The notes below the pieces were generated by a model that saw only the letters and a list, made by a program, of their open reading frames with translations, did no database searches and was not told the origin of the DNA. DNA of 64,000 bases from an uncultured Rickettsiales bacterium (GTDB lineage Bacteria > Pseudomonadota > Alphaproteobacteria > Rickettsiales > UBA1997), in the NCBI GenBank assembly GCA_934747265.1, contig CAKVGI010000005.1:19654-83653 (forward strand), in the 5' to 3' direction. The stretch's first letter is position 1. Each line of letters opens with the position of its first letter. Position numbers and translations under genes: made by a program. This document shows positions 43,614 to 53,541 of this stretch, one piece after another.

Positions 43614-45434
43614 TTATTCCTCTTCCTTCTGTCCTCTTGAATATTTCTTTCTATCAATTGCTGACAAATATTTTTTTCTTAACCTTAATGTTTTTGGTGT
43701 TACCTCAACATATTCATCATCTTGAATATAAGTCATCATTTGTTCTAAAGACATTTTTACAGGAGGTGTTAAAACGATATGTTCATCGGATACAACAGAT
43801 CTAACATTTGTTAGGTTTTTGGTTCTTTGAACGTTAACAACTAAATCGTTATCTTTAGCATGTTCACCAACAATCATACCTTCATAAGCTTTTTCTTTTG
43901 GTCCAACAAACATAATTCCTCTGTCTTGAATACCAAATAAAGCATAAGGTATTGTCTCACCTTTATCCATACTAATTAAAACACCTTTTCTTAAGTTAGG
44001 AATTTCACCTTTATATTCTTGATAAGAATCAAAAATTCTGTTCAAAATACCAGTTCCCCTTGTGTCAGTTAAAAATTCACTTTGATAACCAATTAAACCC
44101 CTTGAAGGGATAATGAATACAAGTCTTGTTTTTCCAGCACCAGAAGGTTTCATTTCTTTTAATTCACCTTTTCTTTTGCTTAATTTTTCAACAACTGTAC
44201 CACTAAATTCATCATCAACGTCAACAACAACTTCTTCGTATGGTTCTAATTTTTTACCATTTTCTTCTTTCATGATAACTTTAGGTCTTCCAACTGTAAG
44301 CTCAAAGCCTTCTCTTCTCATTGTTTCAATAAGAACACCTAACTGTAATTCACCCCTTCCGCTTACTTGGAAAGTTTCAGTACTGTCAGTGTCTTCAACT
44401 TTAATTGCAACATTTGTTTCTGCTTCGGCATAAAGTCTGTCTCTAATTAACCTTGATGTTAATTTATCACCTTCTTGTCCAGCAAGCGGAGAAGTATTAA
44501 CGCCAATTGTGATAGACATTGTAGGTGGATCAATAGGAGTAGAATGTAAAACTTCTTCATTACTTGGATCACAAATTGTATCAGAAACTGATGCTTTTGA
44601 TAATCCAGCAATAGAAACTATATCACCTGCTTCTGCTTCATCTAAATCAACTTTTTTAATTCCTCTAAATGCTTGAATTTTTGTAATTTTTCCCCTTTCA
44701 ACTACATTGCCATTTAAATCTAAAGCTTTAACTTGCATATTAGTTTTAGCTTTACCGCAATAGATTTTACCAGTTAAAATTCTTCCTAAAAATGGGTTTG
44801 CACTTAATGTAGTAGCAAGCATTTTAAATGTATCACCTTCTTCTATTTTTGGCTCTGGAACGTGTTTTAAAATTAAATCAAATAAAGGTTCCAAATTTTC
44901 ACCTTTTTTAGATGGATCATCAGTACACCATCCTTCTCTACCAACTGCATATAATACAGGGAAATCTAATTGTTGATCGTTTGCACCTAAAGCACAGAAT
45001 AAATCAAAAATTTCATCTAAAACTTCATTTGGTCTTGCATCTTGTCTATCAATTTTATTAATTACAACTATTGGTCTAATACCTAATTTTAAAGCTTTTG
45101 AAAGCACAAATTTAGTTTGTGGTAATGGTCCTTCTGCTGAATCAACCAATAAAACAACACCATCAACCATAGACAAAATACGCTCAACTTCACCACCAAA
45201 ATCAGCGTGTCCTGGTGTATCAACTATATTTATTCTAGTTCCATTATGTTCAACTGATGTAACTTTTGCTAAAATTGTAATACCTCTTTCTCTTTCAAGG
45301 TCTCCACTATCCATAACCCTGTCAGCTACGGCTTCATTATTTCTAAAAGTACCACTTTGTTTTAACATTTGATCTACAAGAGTAGTCTTTCCATGGTCAA
45401 CATGGGCAATAATTGCTATATTTCTTAAATTCAT
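43614..45434 (-). CDS. typA: Ribosome-associated GTPase TypA/BipA
   Basis: Translational GTPase needed for ribosome assembly and stress growth. G1 HVDHGKTTL (about residues 10-18), switch II DTPGHADFGGEVER, NKIDR and the EF-G-like domains III/V are present, with the BipA-specific C-terminal region (SRGLIGYQSEFLTDTRGTG). Length of 606 residues is normal. It stands alone between two terminators. Confidence 0.96.
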   Translation of the reverse strand: MNLRNIAIIAHVDHGKTTLVDQMLKQSGTFRNNEAVADRVMDSGDLERERGITILAKVTSVEHNGTRINIVDTPGHADFGGEVERILSMVDGVVLLVDSAEGPLPQTKFVLSKALKLGIRPIVVINKIDRQDARPNEVLDEIFDLFCALGANDQQLDFPVLYAVGREGWCTDDPSKKGENLEPLFDLILKHVPEPKIEEGDTFKMLATTLSANPFLGRILTGKIYCGKAKTNMQVKALDLNGNVVERGKITKIQAFRGIKKVDLDEAEAGDIVSIAGLSKASVSDTICDPSNEEVLHSTPIDPPTMSITIGVNTSPLAGQEGDKLTSRLIRDRLYAEAETNVAIKVEDTDSTETFQVSGRGELQLGVLIETMRREGFELTVGRPKVIMKEENGKKLEPYEEVVVDVDDEFSGTVVEKLSKRKGELKEMKPSGAGKTRLVFIIPSRGLIGYQSEFLTDTRGTGILNRIFDSYQEYKGEIPNLRKGVLISMDKGETIPYALFGIQDRGIMFVGPKEKAYEGMIVGEHAKDNDLVVNVQRTKNLTNVRSVVSDEHIVLTPPVKMSLEQMMTYIQDDEYVEVTPKTLRLRKKYLSAIDRKKYSRGQKEEE

Positions 45435-45740
45435 CTTATCTACTTTTTATTTATTTTCTAATTAGAATAATACAATTCAATATATTAATACATAAAAAAT
45501 TTAAAGTAAATAGAAAATTGTTATTAGTTTTGATATTAATAATTTTTAATTTAAATTCACAACTTTATATTTTTTGTTTTTTAATTTAGTGTTTTAATAA
45601 ATTTAAAATACCGTCAACCAATTCTACTAACTTTATTAATTTCCATCTTACATCTTAAAAACAAAATCATAATCACAAAATACTTGTATTTAAATAAATA
45701 TATTATAAATTGTATAAATAATAAAATACATCAAATTGCA
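45435..45740. other. AT-rich divergent intergenic region, no gene seen
   Basis: About 300 bases between divergent typA and the MscS-family gene. It holds AT-rich sequence only; both promoters must be here, but no hexamer pair stands out. Confidence 0.4.
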
Positions 45741-48104
45741 ATGAAAAAATTATTTTTGCTCCTAATATTTTTTATATTTTCATTTAACAAAATATTTGCA
45801 AAATCAAAATTAGATACGGTTGTAGCGGAAAGAATTGAAGCTGTTTCCACTGTAAATATTAATTATGATGAAATAAATAGTCAGTTATCAGAGTTAGAAA
45901 AAATATTATTGAGCAAAAATGTAACAGTAAAAAATACAAATGATTATATTAAAATTCTAAATAATATAGAAAATCAAATATTATCAGCAAAAAATGAAGA
46001 TGAAACAAACTTGAATTTTGTCAAAAAAAGAATTGAATCATTGGGCGAACGACCTACAAATAATTCAAAAGAAGATATAACATTAATAAATAGAAGAAAT
46101 GAGTTTGACGCAGAAGAAAAAATATTAAAATCAAAGATAGCTAAAAATGATTTAATTCTAATAAAAATTGATGAATTAGAAAAAGTTGTAGTAAGTATTA
46201 GAAATAGGAATCTATTTGAAAATATTTTTAGTAGGCAAGCAAATATTTTAAACTCAACATTTTTTATAGAAAATACTAAAAACTTTATAAAAATCAGTAC
46301 TCAGACTGTAAAAACTGCAACTGATTATTATAATTCATTAAACAGTGAACAGCAAAAAAATAATAAAGATATTATATCAAATATATCATTAATATCCATA
46401 TTTTCAATAGTAATAGGAATAATTATTAATATTTCCGTTAAAAAATATTTCAATTATTATAAGGTTAAAAAGCATAAATTAGATTACATAAATAAAATGA
46501 TATTCGGAGTGTCATTTTTTGTCTCAAAAATTATAGCTCCAACAACAATTATAGGGGCGCTATTATTCTTTTTTAATAAAGATAATGCAAACTTTAATTT
46601 AATTTTCAGAGAATTCTTAATCTATATTTTTATTATATATGTGTTATTATGTATTTCAAGCTTAATATTTTCGCCAAGAAATAGCGATTTGAGACTAATA
46701 AATATAGATGATAGTAAGGCGAAATACATTAATTGTGTTTTGTTTTCTTTAATTATTTTAATATTTACCGTTAGTTTCTTTAAATATCTAGCAATAAAGC
46801 TTGAATATCATAATGATTTTGTAATATATTTAAAAGCTCTATCTTGTTTAATTAAAATTTTATGTATAGTATTTTTCACAAAAATATTTTTTTCGGAACC
46901 AGAAGAAGAAAATTCAGAGGATACAGATAATGTCAGTTTGAGTATCAAAACAAAAATAAAAATTTTAATATATTTATTTTCAGTAATTATATTCTTTATT
47001 TGTTTTACTGGCTATGTTAATTTAGCGTATTACATCCTAAATAAAACATTATTTTCTGCAATATTTATTGGAATTGCTTATATTATTAGTAATGTAGTTA
47101 GCGTATTTTTCCATAGATTCCTATTGTTAAAATTCTGGACAAAATCTTTAAAAATAAACAGAAAACAGATAAATAAATTTGATATTTTATTATCTTTAAT
47201 AATTGATCCAATAATCTTAATATTTTTAATATTTTCAATACTCGGTGTCTGGGGTGTTTCAATAAATTTATTATTACAAAATATAAAAAATTTTCTAACA
47301 AGTTTCTATATTGGGGATGTAAAAATATCAATAATATCCATATTTACAGCCATAATAACTTTTTTTATTTCATTAACAGTATTTAAAATAATAAAAACAA
47401 AACTATTAACCGCAACGCTTTCAAAAACTGATATGGATGATGGGGTTAAAGACTCCATAAGTTCGGGTTTTAGCTTCTTTGGATTTTTAGCTTCTGGATT
47501 TTTTGCAATTGCTGTCGTTGGTGGTAATTTTTCTAATTTAGCTATAATTGCTGGTGCTTTATCTTTTGGTGTAGGTTTGGGTTTACAAAATATTATAAAT
47601 AATTTTGTATCTGGAATTTTAATATTATTTGAACGACCAATTAGAATAGGGGATATAGTCAACATAAACGGACAAGAAGGAGTTGTAAGGCAAATAAATA
47701 TCAGATCCACATTAATTGAGACAGGAACAAAAGATGTTATAATAATACCTAATTCAAACATTATATCTGGAATAGTTTTAAACAAAACATTAAATAACAA
47801 ACAGACACGAATTGATTTAAATTTTACAGTTGATTGTGAAAATAATCCAGAAACAATTATTGAAATATTACTTTACATAGCAAATGATAATCAACGAATT
47901 ATGCAAAAACCAGCTCCGTTTGTTGCTTTTAATAATTTTACAAATAATATTTTAGACTTTACGTTAAAATTTTATATTAGTGATATTACCAACCAACAAA
48001 GTATAACAAATGAAATTATGATTACAGCATTTAATAAATTTAGAGAAATGAATATTAAATTACAAAAACAAACGATTTATATAGAAAATAAGCAACAAAA
48101 TTAA
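45741..48104 (+). CDS. Large MscS-family mechanosensitive channel
   Basis: I place the start at 45741 (MKKLFLLLIFFIFSFNKIFA) since this gives a clear signal peptide; 787 residues result. A coiled-coil-rich periplasmic domain (about 25-215) is followed by many membrane helices. The MscS pore and beta domain come last: SNLAIIAGALSFGVGLGLQN, then NFVSGILILFERPIRIGDIV and VVRQINIRSTLIET, with the PNSNIISG strand. The architecture is MscK/MscM-like (long periplasmic region). It likely releases solutes on osmotic downshock. It is monocistronic and converges with the OmpA lipoprotein gene. Confidence 0.9.
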   Translation: MKKLFLLLIFFIFSFNKIFAKSKLDTVVAERIEAVSTVNINYDEINSQLSELEKILLSKNVTVKNTNDYIKILNNIENQILSAKNEDETNLNFVKKRIESLGERPTNNSKEDITLINRRNEFDAEEKILKSKIAKNDLILIKIDELEKVVVSIRNRNLFENIFSRQANILNSTFFIENTKNFIKISTQTVKTATDYYNSLNSEQQKNNKDIISNISLISIFSIVIGIIINISVKKYFNYYKVKKHKLDYINKMIFGVSFFVSKIIAPTTIIGALLFFFNKDNANFNLIFREFLIYIFIIYVLLCISSLIFSPRNSDLRLINIDDSKAKYINCVLFSLIILIFTVSFFKYLAIKLEYHNDFVIYLKALSCLIKILCIVFFTKIFFSEPEEENSEDTDNVSLSIKTKIKILIYLFSVIIFFICFTGYVNLAYYILNKTLFSAIFIGIAYIISNVVSVFFHRFLLLKFWTKSLKINRKQINKFDILLSLIIDPIILIFLIFSILGVWGVSINLLLQNIKNFLTSFYIGDVKISIISIFTAIITFFISLTVFKIIKTKLLTATLSKTDMDDGVKDSISSGFSFFGFLASGFFAIAVVGGNFSNLAIIAGALSFGVGLGLQNIINNFVSGILILFERPIRIGDIVNINGQEGVVRQINIRSTLIETGTKDVIIIPNSNIISGIVLNKTLNNKQTRIDLNFTVDCENNPETIIEILLYIANDNQRIMQKPAPFVAFNNFTNNILDFTLKFYISDITNQQSITNEIMITAFNKFREMNIKLQKQTIYIENKQQN

Positions 48105-48141
48105 TCTTACCAAATTAAATAATTTAACATAATTATAAAAT

Positions 48142-48172
48142 AAAACCATACTGCAAAGCAATATGGTTTTAT
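48142..48172. terminator. Bidirectional terminator between the MscS and OmpA genes
   Basis: AAAACCATA pairs with TATGGTTTT (about 48142-48150 and 48162-48170) around a CTGCAAAGCAA loop that can pair further, with A/T tracts at both sides. Confidence 0.8.
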
Positions 48173-48193
48173 AAATAACATATAGAAGCAATA

Positions 48194-48835
48194 TTATTCA
48201 GCTTGAACTAATGTTATTTCAACTCTTCTATTTTTTTCTCTACCTTTTGCTGTTGAATTTGAAGCTATTGGATTTTTAGAACCATGACCCTCTATTAACA
48301 TTCTGTTAGCACTTACGCCTTTTAATTTTAAATAATTAGCGACAGCGTTTGCTCTATTAAAAGATAATGTGTTGTTTGTTGCTTTATTTCCAGTATTATC
48401 AGTATATCCGGCTATTTGAACATATGTTTTGTTGTATTTTTTTAATACTTTTGAAACTGATGTTAATACTGGTTTAAAAGAGTCTTTTACTTTGTATGAA
48501 TTTGTATTAAATGTAATATTTCCAGGCATTACTAATACTATATCATTACCTTCTTTTACAACGCTAACACCTGTACCTTGTAATTCTTGTCTTAATGCTC
48601 TTGCTTGAATATCCATATATCCGCCAGCTGCTGCACCTGCAACACCACCCGCTGCTGCACCAATTAAAGCACCTTTTTTACCCTTTGCAATTCCACCAAC
48701 TGCTGCTCCACCTGCTGCACCAATAACTGTACCTTTTGCTGTATTTGAAATTTTTGTTTCACCTGTGTATGGATCAATAGCACAAGCGCTTAGAAGTACT
48801 AATATTAAAGTAAAAATTACAAAATTTTTTTTCAT
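48194..48835 (-). CDS. OmpA-family lipoprotein with glycine zipper
   Basis: A 213-residue outer-membrane lipoprotein. Signal with lipobox LLSAC (cysteine about residue 18); glycine-zipper segment IGAAGGAAVGGIAKGKKGAL and similar to about residue 72. The C-terminal OmpA peptidoglycan-binding domain follows, with ITFNTNSYKV, IAGYTDNTGN and SFNRANAVANYLKLKGV, then the HGSKNPIASN-RVEI end. It resembles YiaD/Pal-type lipoproteins that link the outer membrane to peptidoglycan. Ribosome site AAGGA. Confidence 0.9.
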   Translation of the reverse strand: MKKNFVIFTLILVLLSACAIDPYTGETKISNTAKGTVIGAAGGAAVGGIAKGKKGALIGAAAGGVAGAAAGGYMDIQARALRQELQGTGVSVVKEGNDIVLVMPGNITFNTNSYKVKDSFKPVLTSVSKVLKKYNKTYVQIAGYTDNTGNKATNNTLSFNRANAVANYLKLKGVSANRMLIEGHGSKNPIASNSTAKGREKNRRVEITLVQAE

Positions 48836-48870
48836 TTTTTTCCTTATAGTTATTAAAAATTAATAAATTG

Positions 48871-49665
48871 TTATTTAAAAATACTAAAACCAATATTTAT
48901 AAAATCTCCGTCAATTTCTTCACCAAAAGAAAATTCTTCGGATATATTATCCACAATATCCAATTCTTTTGCTAACGTTTGATTTTTGATATATTCTGCA
49001 TTATCTTGTATTGCTTTTATTAGCTTTTGAGAAGATGTTTTTAATGATAATTTTATTCTATCAGATAAAACTAAATTTGCATCTTTTCTATTTTGTTGAA
49101 TTATTCTAATTAAATCCCTAGCTAAACCTTCAAGCTCCAATTCTGGTGTAATATTGAAATCAAGCTCAATAATTGCCTTATTATTTGATAATGCTTGCAT
49201 ATTTTTGCTTTCTTTCTTAGGTTTTAATTTTATAGAATATTCATCTTTTTCCAAAATTGTATTAGCGATTTCAACTTTATCACCATCAGCCTTTTTCCAT
49301 TTGTTTTCTTTTACAGCTTTCATTATATCTCTTAATTTTTCACCGTATTTAGAACCTAATTTCTTCAAATCAACTTCTATAACAAATGTAGCAATTTTAT
49401 CAATATCAGATTCAAAAACAACATTTTTAACATTTACTTCATCAGCAATTATGTCTTTATATTTTTTTAAATCTTCAATATCATTTCCTATTATTTTTAT
49501 TTGATTTAAAGGTAATCTAACTCTAAGATTTTCTTTATCTCTTAAAAATAATGCAACAGAACATATTTCTTTTACTAAATCCATCTCTTTAACCAGCTCA
49601 TCATCAAACTTGATATTTGAAACATCTGGATAATCTTGTAAATGTATAGAATCTAAATTACTCAT
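48871..49665 (-). CDS. Free-standing C-terminal piece of isoleucyl-tRNA synthetase
   Basis: The 264 residues SIHLQDYPDV, LRDKENLRVRLPL and LELEGLARDLIRIIQQNRKD correspond to the C-terminal anticodon-binding and DUF5915-like end of IleRS (SIHL..WP..., LR....IKVRQPL). The catalytic domain with HIGH and KMSKS motifs is absent: the upstream 150 bases hold no more homology and an in-frame stop is close. The frame itself is intact and starts with ATG, so it may be expressed as a separate polypeptide, be half of a split synthetase, or be a 3' gene fragment like others in this window. It is divergent from gyrB. Confidence 0.7.
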   Translation of the reverse strand: MSNLDSIHLQDYPDVSNIKFDDELVKEMDLVKEICSVALFLRDKENLRVRLPLNQIKIIGNDIEDLKKYKDIIADEVNVKNVVFESDIDKIATFVIEVDLKKLGSKYGEKLRDIMKAVKENKWKKADGDKVEIANTILEKDEYSIKLKPKKESKNMQALSNNKAIIELDFNITPELELEGLARDLIRIIQQNRKDANLVLSDRIKLSLKTSSQKLIKAIQDNAEYIKNQTLAKELDIVDNISEEFSFGEEIDGDFINIGFSIFK

Positions 49666-49818
49666 ACTTAAAAAATTGATTTAATAAATTCATATTAAAA
49701 CTTAAATTATTTTTTTACAATAAAAATATTATTCAGCATAAAAAAATTTTACTTGAAATTAATTTATTAATTTTTATGATATTGAGTATTAATATTTTAT
49801 AAAAATAACGAAAAAGAC

Positions 49819-52263
49819 ATGACTGATATTATAAACGAAGAAGGAAAATCTGCTGATATGTGTTCATATAATGCTGGTTCTATTACCGTTTTAAAAGGCC
49901 TTGAAGCAGTTAGAAGACGACCTGGTATGTATATTGGTGATACCGACGATGGAACTGGTTTACATCATTTAGTTTACGAAATTTTAGATAACTCAATAGA
50001 TGAAGCTTTGGCTGGTTATGCTACACATATTAAAGTAACATTAAATAAAGATGGTTCTGTATCTGTTTTAGATAACGGTAGAGGTATTCCTACTGGTATG
50101 CATCCAACAGAAGGTATTTCGGCAGCAGAAGTTTGTATGACAGATTTACATGCTGGTGGTAAATTTAATAATGATTCCTACAAGGTATCAGGCGGTCTTC
50201 ATGGTGTTGGTGCATCGTGTGTTAATGCATTATCTGATTGGTTAAAATTGAGAATTTGGCAAAATGGAAAAGAACATTTTATAGAGTTTAAAAAAGGTAT
50301 TACCGTTGCTCCTTTGAGAGTTGTTGGTGAAGCTGGAGATAAGACAGGAACAGAGGTTACATTTTTCCCTGATACAACAATTTTTAAAAATGTAACAGAA
50401 TTTAATTATTCAACACTAGAAAAGGCTATTAGGGAAAAAGCTTTCTTGAACTCATTTGTTTCTATTGAATTAATTGACGACAGAGGAGAAGAAAGAAAAA
50501 GCGAAGTATTTCATTATGACAATGGTATTTTGGAATTTGTAAAATATTTAGATAGAGGAAAAACAGCTATTGCAAAACCATTAATTTACAAGAGCAAAGA
50601 AGAAAATGGTATTTCCTTTGAGTTAGCATTATGTTGGAACGATGGATACTATGAGAATATGGTATGTTTTACCAATAACATAAGACAAAACGATGGCGGT
50701 ACTCATTTAGCTGGTTTAAAAAGTGCTTTAACAAGATCTATCACAGATTATATCAATAAGTCAGAATTATCAAAAAAATACAAAGTTGAACTAACTGGTG
50801 ATGATATTAGAGAAGGCTTAACATCCGTAATCTCCGCAAAAGTTCCAGATCCAAAGTTTTCTTCACAAACAAAAGATAAACTTGTTTCATCTGAAGTTAG
50901 AACTGTTGTTGAAGGCCAAACGCTAGCTTTTTTAAATAGATATTTTGAAGAGAATCCTATTGAAGTAAAAACAATAATAGAAAAAGCTTTTGAGGGTGCA
51001 AGAGCTAGAATTGCCGCTAGAAAAGCAAGAGAATTAACAAGAAGAAAAGGCGCCTTAGATATGGGTAGCTTGCCAGGCAAATTAGCTGATTGTCAAGAAA
51101 AAGATCCTGCATTATCAGAGGTTTATTTGGTTGAGGGGGATTCGGCTGCTGGTTCCGCTAAAACTGGTAGAGATAGAAAATATCAAGCTATACTTCCTGT
51201 TTTTGGTAAAATTTTAAATACTGAAAAATCAAGGTTTGATAAAGTTATTTCGTCAGACAAAATGGGTATGATTATATCAGCATTGGGAACAGGTATTGGA
51301 AAAGAAGATTTTGATATTTCTAAATTAAGATATCATAAAATTATAATTATGGCAGATGCCGATGTTGATGGTTCTCACATTAGAACTTTATATTTAACAT
51401 TCTTTTACAGACATATGCCTCAAATTATAGAAGACGGTTATTTATATATTGCTCAACCACCTTTATATAAAATAAAGAAAGGACAAAGTGAAACATACAT
51501 AAAAAATGAAACACTTTACACAGAATATATTATTACCAACGCCTGCGGTGATGCTATATTTAAAAATAATTTAGGCTTATCAAAAACTGGTCAAGATTTA
51601 ATAGATTATTCCAAAAAAACTATGATTTTCAACTCATTATTAAAAACAATTTCTAGATCTTTACCATTTAATATTGTTGAAAGTTTGGTTATAGTTGGTG
51701 GATTACAACAAGAAACTTTTTCAAACCCAGAAGCAATGAAAAATGTTGCTGAAAAAGCACTATTAAATATTAAAAAGTTTGAAAAAGATGAAGATACTTC
51801 TTGGTCATATGAAATTACATACGATGGTGATTTAATTTTTAAAAAAGAATATAAAGGAGTATTAACAAAATTTTTAGTTGGCGAGGAAATTTTAGCTATT
51901 CCAGAAGTTAGTGAAATAAATAAAATTAGACAAGAAATCTTAGAAAATTTTGGTGAATTTGTTCTTTTCGCAAAGAAAGATGAAGAATATAAAGCAAACA
52001 GACCTTCCGAATTTGCAAAAATAATAAATGAAGCTGGTTTAAAAGGCATCACAATTCAAAGATTTAAAGGATTAGGTGAAATGAATCCAGAACAATTATG
52101 GGAAACAACTTTAAATCCAGAAAATAGAACCCTCCTAAAAGTTACAATAGAAGATGCCGCCCAAGCTGATGAGACTTTTGCAACATTAATGGGAAATATA
52201 GTTGAACCTAGAAGAGATTTCATTCAAAATAATGCTTTAAATGTAGTAAATTTGGACATATAA
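49819..52263 (+). CDS. gyrB: DNA gyrase subunit B
   Basis: ATPase subunit of gyrase. GHKL ATPase motifs: LDNSIDEALAGYA, DNGRGIPTGMHP and GGLHGVGASCVNALS. The Toprim segment LVEGDSAAGSAKTGR and MADADVDGSHIRTL give the metal-binding acids, with the GyrB C-terminal IQRFKGLGEMNPEQLWET. Length of 814 residues is normal. dnaA, dnaN and recF are not adjacent, so this is not the classic origin cluster. An intrinsic terminator follows. Confidence 0.97.
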   Translation: MTDIINEEGKSADMCSYNAGSITVLKGLEAVRRRPGMYIGDTDDGTGLHHLVYEILDNSIDEALAGYATHIKVTLNKDGSVSVLDNGRGIPTGMHPTEGISAAEVCMTDLHAGGKFNNDSYKVSGGLHGVGASCVNALSDWLKLRIWQNGKEHFIEFKKGITVAPLRVVGEAGDKTGTEVTFFPDTTIFKNVTEFNYSTLEKAIREKAFLNSFVSIELIDDRGEERKSEVFHYDNGILEFVKYLDRGKTAIAKPLIYKSKEENGISFELALCWNDGYYENMVCFTNNIRQNDGGTHLAGLKSALTRSITDYINKSELSKKYKVELTGDDIREGLTSVISAKVPDPKFSSQTKDKLVSSEVRTVVEGQTLAFLNRYFEENPIEVKTIIEKAFEGARARIAARKARELTRRKGALDMGSLPGKLADCQEKDPALSEVYLVEGDSAAGSAKTGRDRKYQAILPVFGKILNTEKSRFDKVISSDKMGMIISALGTGIGKEDFDISKLRYHKIIIMADADVDGSHIRTLYLTFFYRHMPQIIEDGYLYIAQPPLYKIKKGQSETYIKNETLYTEYIITNACGDAIFKNNLGLSKTGQDLIDYSKKTMIFNSLLKTISRSLPFNIVESLVIVGGLQQETFSNPEAMKNVAEKALLNIKKFEKDEDTSWSYEITYDGDLIFKKEYKGVLTKFLVGEEILAIPEVSEINKIRQEILENFGEFVLFAKKDEEYKANRPSEFAKIINEAGLKGITIQRFKGLGEMNPEQLWETTLNPENRTLLKVTIEDAAQADETFATLMGNIVEPRRDFIQNNALNVVNLDI

Positions 52264-52265
52264 TC

Positions 52266-52306
52266 AAAAAAGCTGAATTGATAAATATATTATTATTCAG
52301 CTTTTA
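52266..52306 (+). terminator. Intrinsic terminator of gyrB
   Basis: AAAAGCTGAAT (52267-52277) pairs with ATTCAGCTTTT (52295-52305); the T-tract is part of the stem end. It begins 4 bases after the stop. Confidence 0.85.
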
Positions 52307-52309
52307 TGT

Positions 52310-52634
52310 TTTTTGGTGATTTTTTAATATACTACTTATTAGTGGAATGTTTTCCACTGTGTTTGATATTTTTTATAAAAAATATATTATCATTAAATTT
52401 TTATAACTACATAAAAAGTAGCAATAAAAATAAGCTTTGCATTTACAGAAAATAAATAATTGAAAATTATTAAAAAATTTATATAAAACCGTTGGTAAGT
52501 TTATTCAAAAAATTAAAATATTCAATTTTAGATTTTTGATTGAATAAAATTATATAAAAAGATAATACAATTCACTACGGAGAAACACAAACCAACGCTT
52601 CTACAAAACAAAACTTTATGGATTATTAAAAAAA
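52310..52634. other. AT-rich spacer between gyrB and tRNA-Gly
   Basis: About 325 bases. It has a small hairpin GTGGAATGTTTTCCAC near 52340-52356 and AT-rich sequence; no open frame of note. Confidence 0.4.
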
Positions 52635-52709
52635 TGGAGCGGGCAACGAGGCTTGAACTCGCGACCCCAACCTTGGCAAGGTTGTGCTCTACCACTGAGC
52701 TATACCCGC
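52635..52709 (-). tRNA. tRNA-Gly (anticodon GCC)
   Basis: Minus-strand cloverleaf of 75 bases: acceptor GCGGGTA/TGCCCGC, D-arm AGCTCAGTGGTAGAGC, anticodon stem CAACC/GGTTG with loop TTGCCAA, T-loop TTCAAGC and encoded CCA. Confidence 0.97.
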
Positions 52710-52835
52710 ATATCAACAATTATAAAAACAATTTTTTAATTTTGCAAGAAATAAAATTAAAAATATTAAAATTTTTTTATTTGAAAAAATAAAAAATATT
52801 ATAATATTGCATTGTTGTAATTATTATTTAAATTT

Positions 52836-53486
52836 ATGAAAAAATATGCTGTTATTTTAAGTGGTTGTGGATCAAAAGATGGTAGCGAAATTCATGAAAG
52901 TACTATGATATTACTTGCTATTAAGCAATTAAATGCTGATTATCAATGTTTTTCGCTTAATAAAAATCAAACTTGTGTTATGAATTTTATAACCAACAAA
53001 AGAATGGATGAAACTAGAAATATGCTTATTGAATCCGCAAGAATAGCTAGGGGTAACATTAAACCAATAGAAGAACTAGATGTTAACGATTTTGATGGTA
53101 TAATCTTACCTGGTGGTTTTGGTGCGGTTTTAAACCTTTCAACATTTGGTTTGGATAATAATAATTATACAGTAGATAAAATTTTAGAGGAGAAATTAAT
53201 ACAGTTTAAAGGCGCTAATAAACCTATATGCGCAACTTGCATAGCTCCTATGATTTTAGCTAAAATATTCAAAAATATAACAATAACGCTTGGAAATGAC
53301 GCAAACATTGCTAATATAGTTGAAAAATTAGGTAACAAATTTCAAACAACAAAAACTGGTGAAATATGTATTGATAAAAATAATAAAATAATCACAACAC
53401 CTTTTTATATGTTGGCAGATAATATTTCGCAAATATATGATGAAGCTTATAAGTCAATTAAAGCCATAATTGATTTGAGTTTATAA
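52836..53486 (+). CDS. elbB: ElbB-like glyoxalase of the DJ-1/PfpI superfamily
   Basis: A 216-residue class I glutamine-amidotransferase-like protein. VILSGCGSKDGSEIHESTM at the N-terminus and ILPGGFGAVLNLSTFG are ElbB signatures. The nucleophile elbow is KPICATCIAPMI with the cysteine in ATC-IAP. ElbB proteins have weak glyoxalase activity and were linked to isoprenoid synthesis; the real substrate is uncertain. The gene is monocistronic with its own terminator. Confidence 0.9.
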   Translation: MKKYAVILSGCGSKDGSEIHESTMILLAIKQLNADYQCFSLNKNQTCVMNFITNKRMDETRNMLIESARIARGNIKPIEELDVNDFDGIILPGGFGAVLNLSTFGLDNNNYTVDKILEEKLIQFKGANKPICATCIAPMILAKIFKNITITLGNDANIANIVEKLGNKFQTTKTGEICIDKNNKIITTPFYMLADNISQIYDEAYKSIKAIIDLSL

Positions 53487-53499
53487 TAATTTTGTTTAT

Positions 53500-53533
53500 C
53501 CTTACTAAATCATTTTTATTTAGTAAGGGTTTT
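53500..53533 (+). terminator. Intrinsic terminator of elbB
   Basis: CCTTACTAAAT (53500-53510) pairs with ATTTAGTAAGG (53518-53528), then GTTTTAT. It lies between convergent elbB and the radical-SAM gene. Confidence 0.8.
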
Positions 53534-53541
53534 ATACTAAA

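Noticed and set aside
47098..47800. Minus-strand frames inside the MscS-family gene.
   Set aside because: Shadow frames of a well supported plus-strand gene.
49819..52263. Replication origin at gyrB.
   Set aside because: No dnaA, dnaN or recF beside it and no cluster of DnaA boxes recognised.
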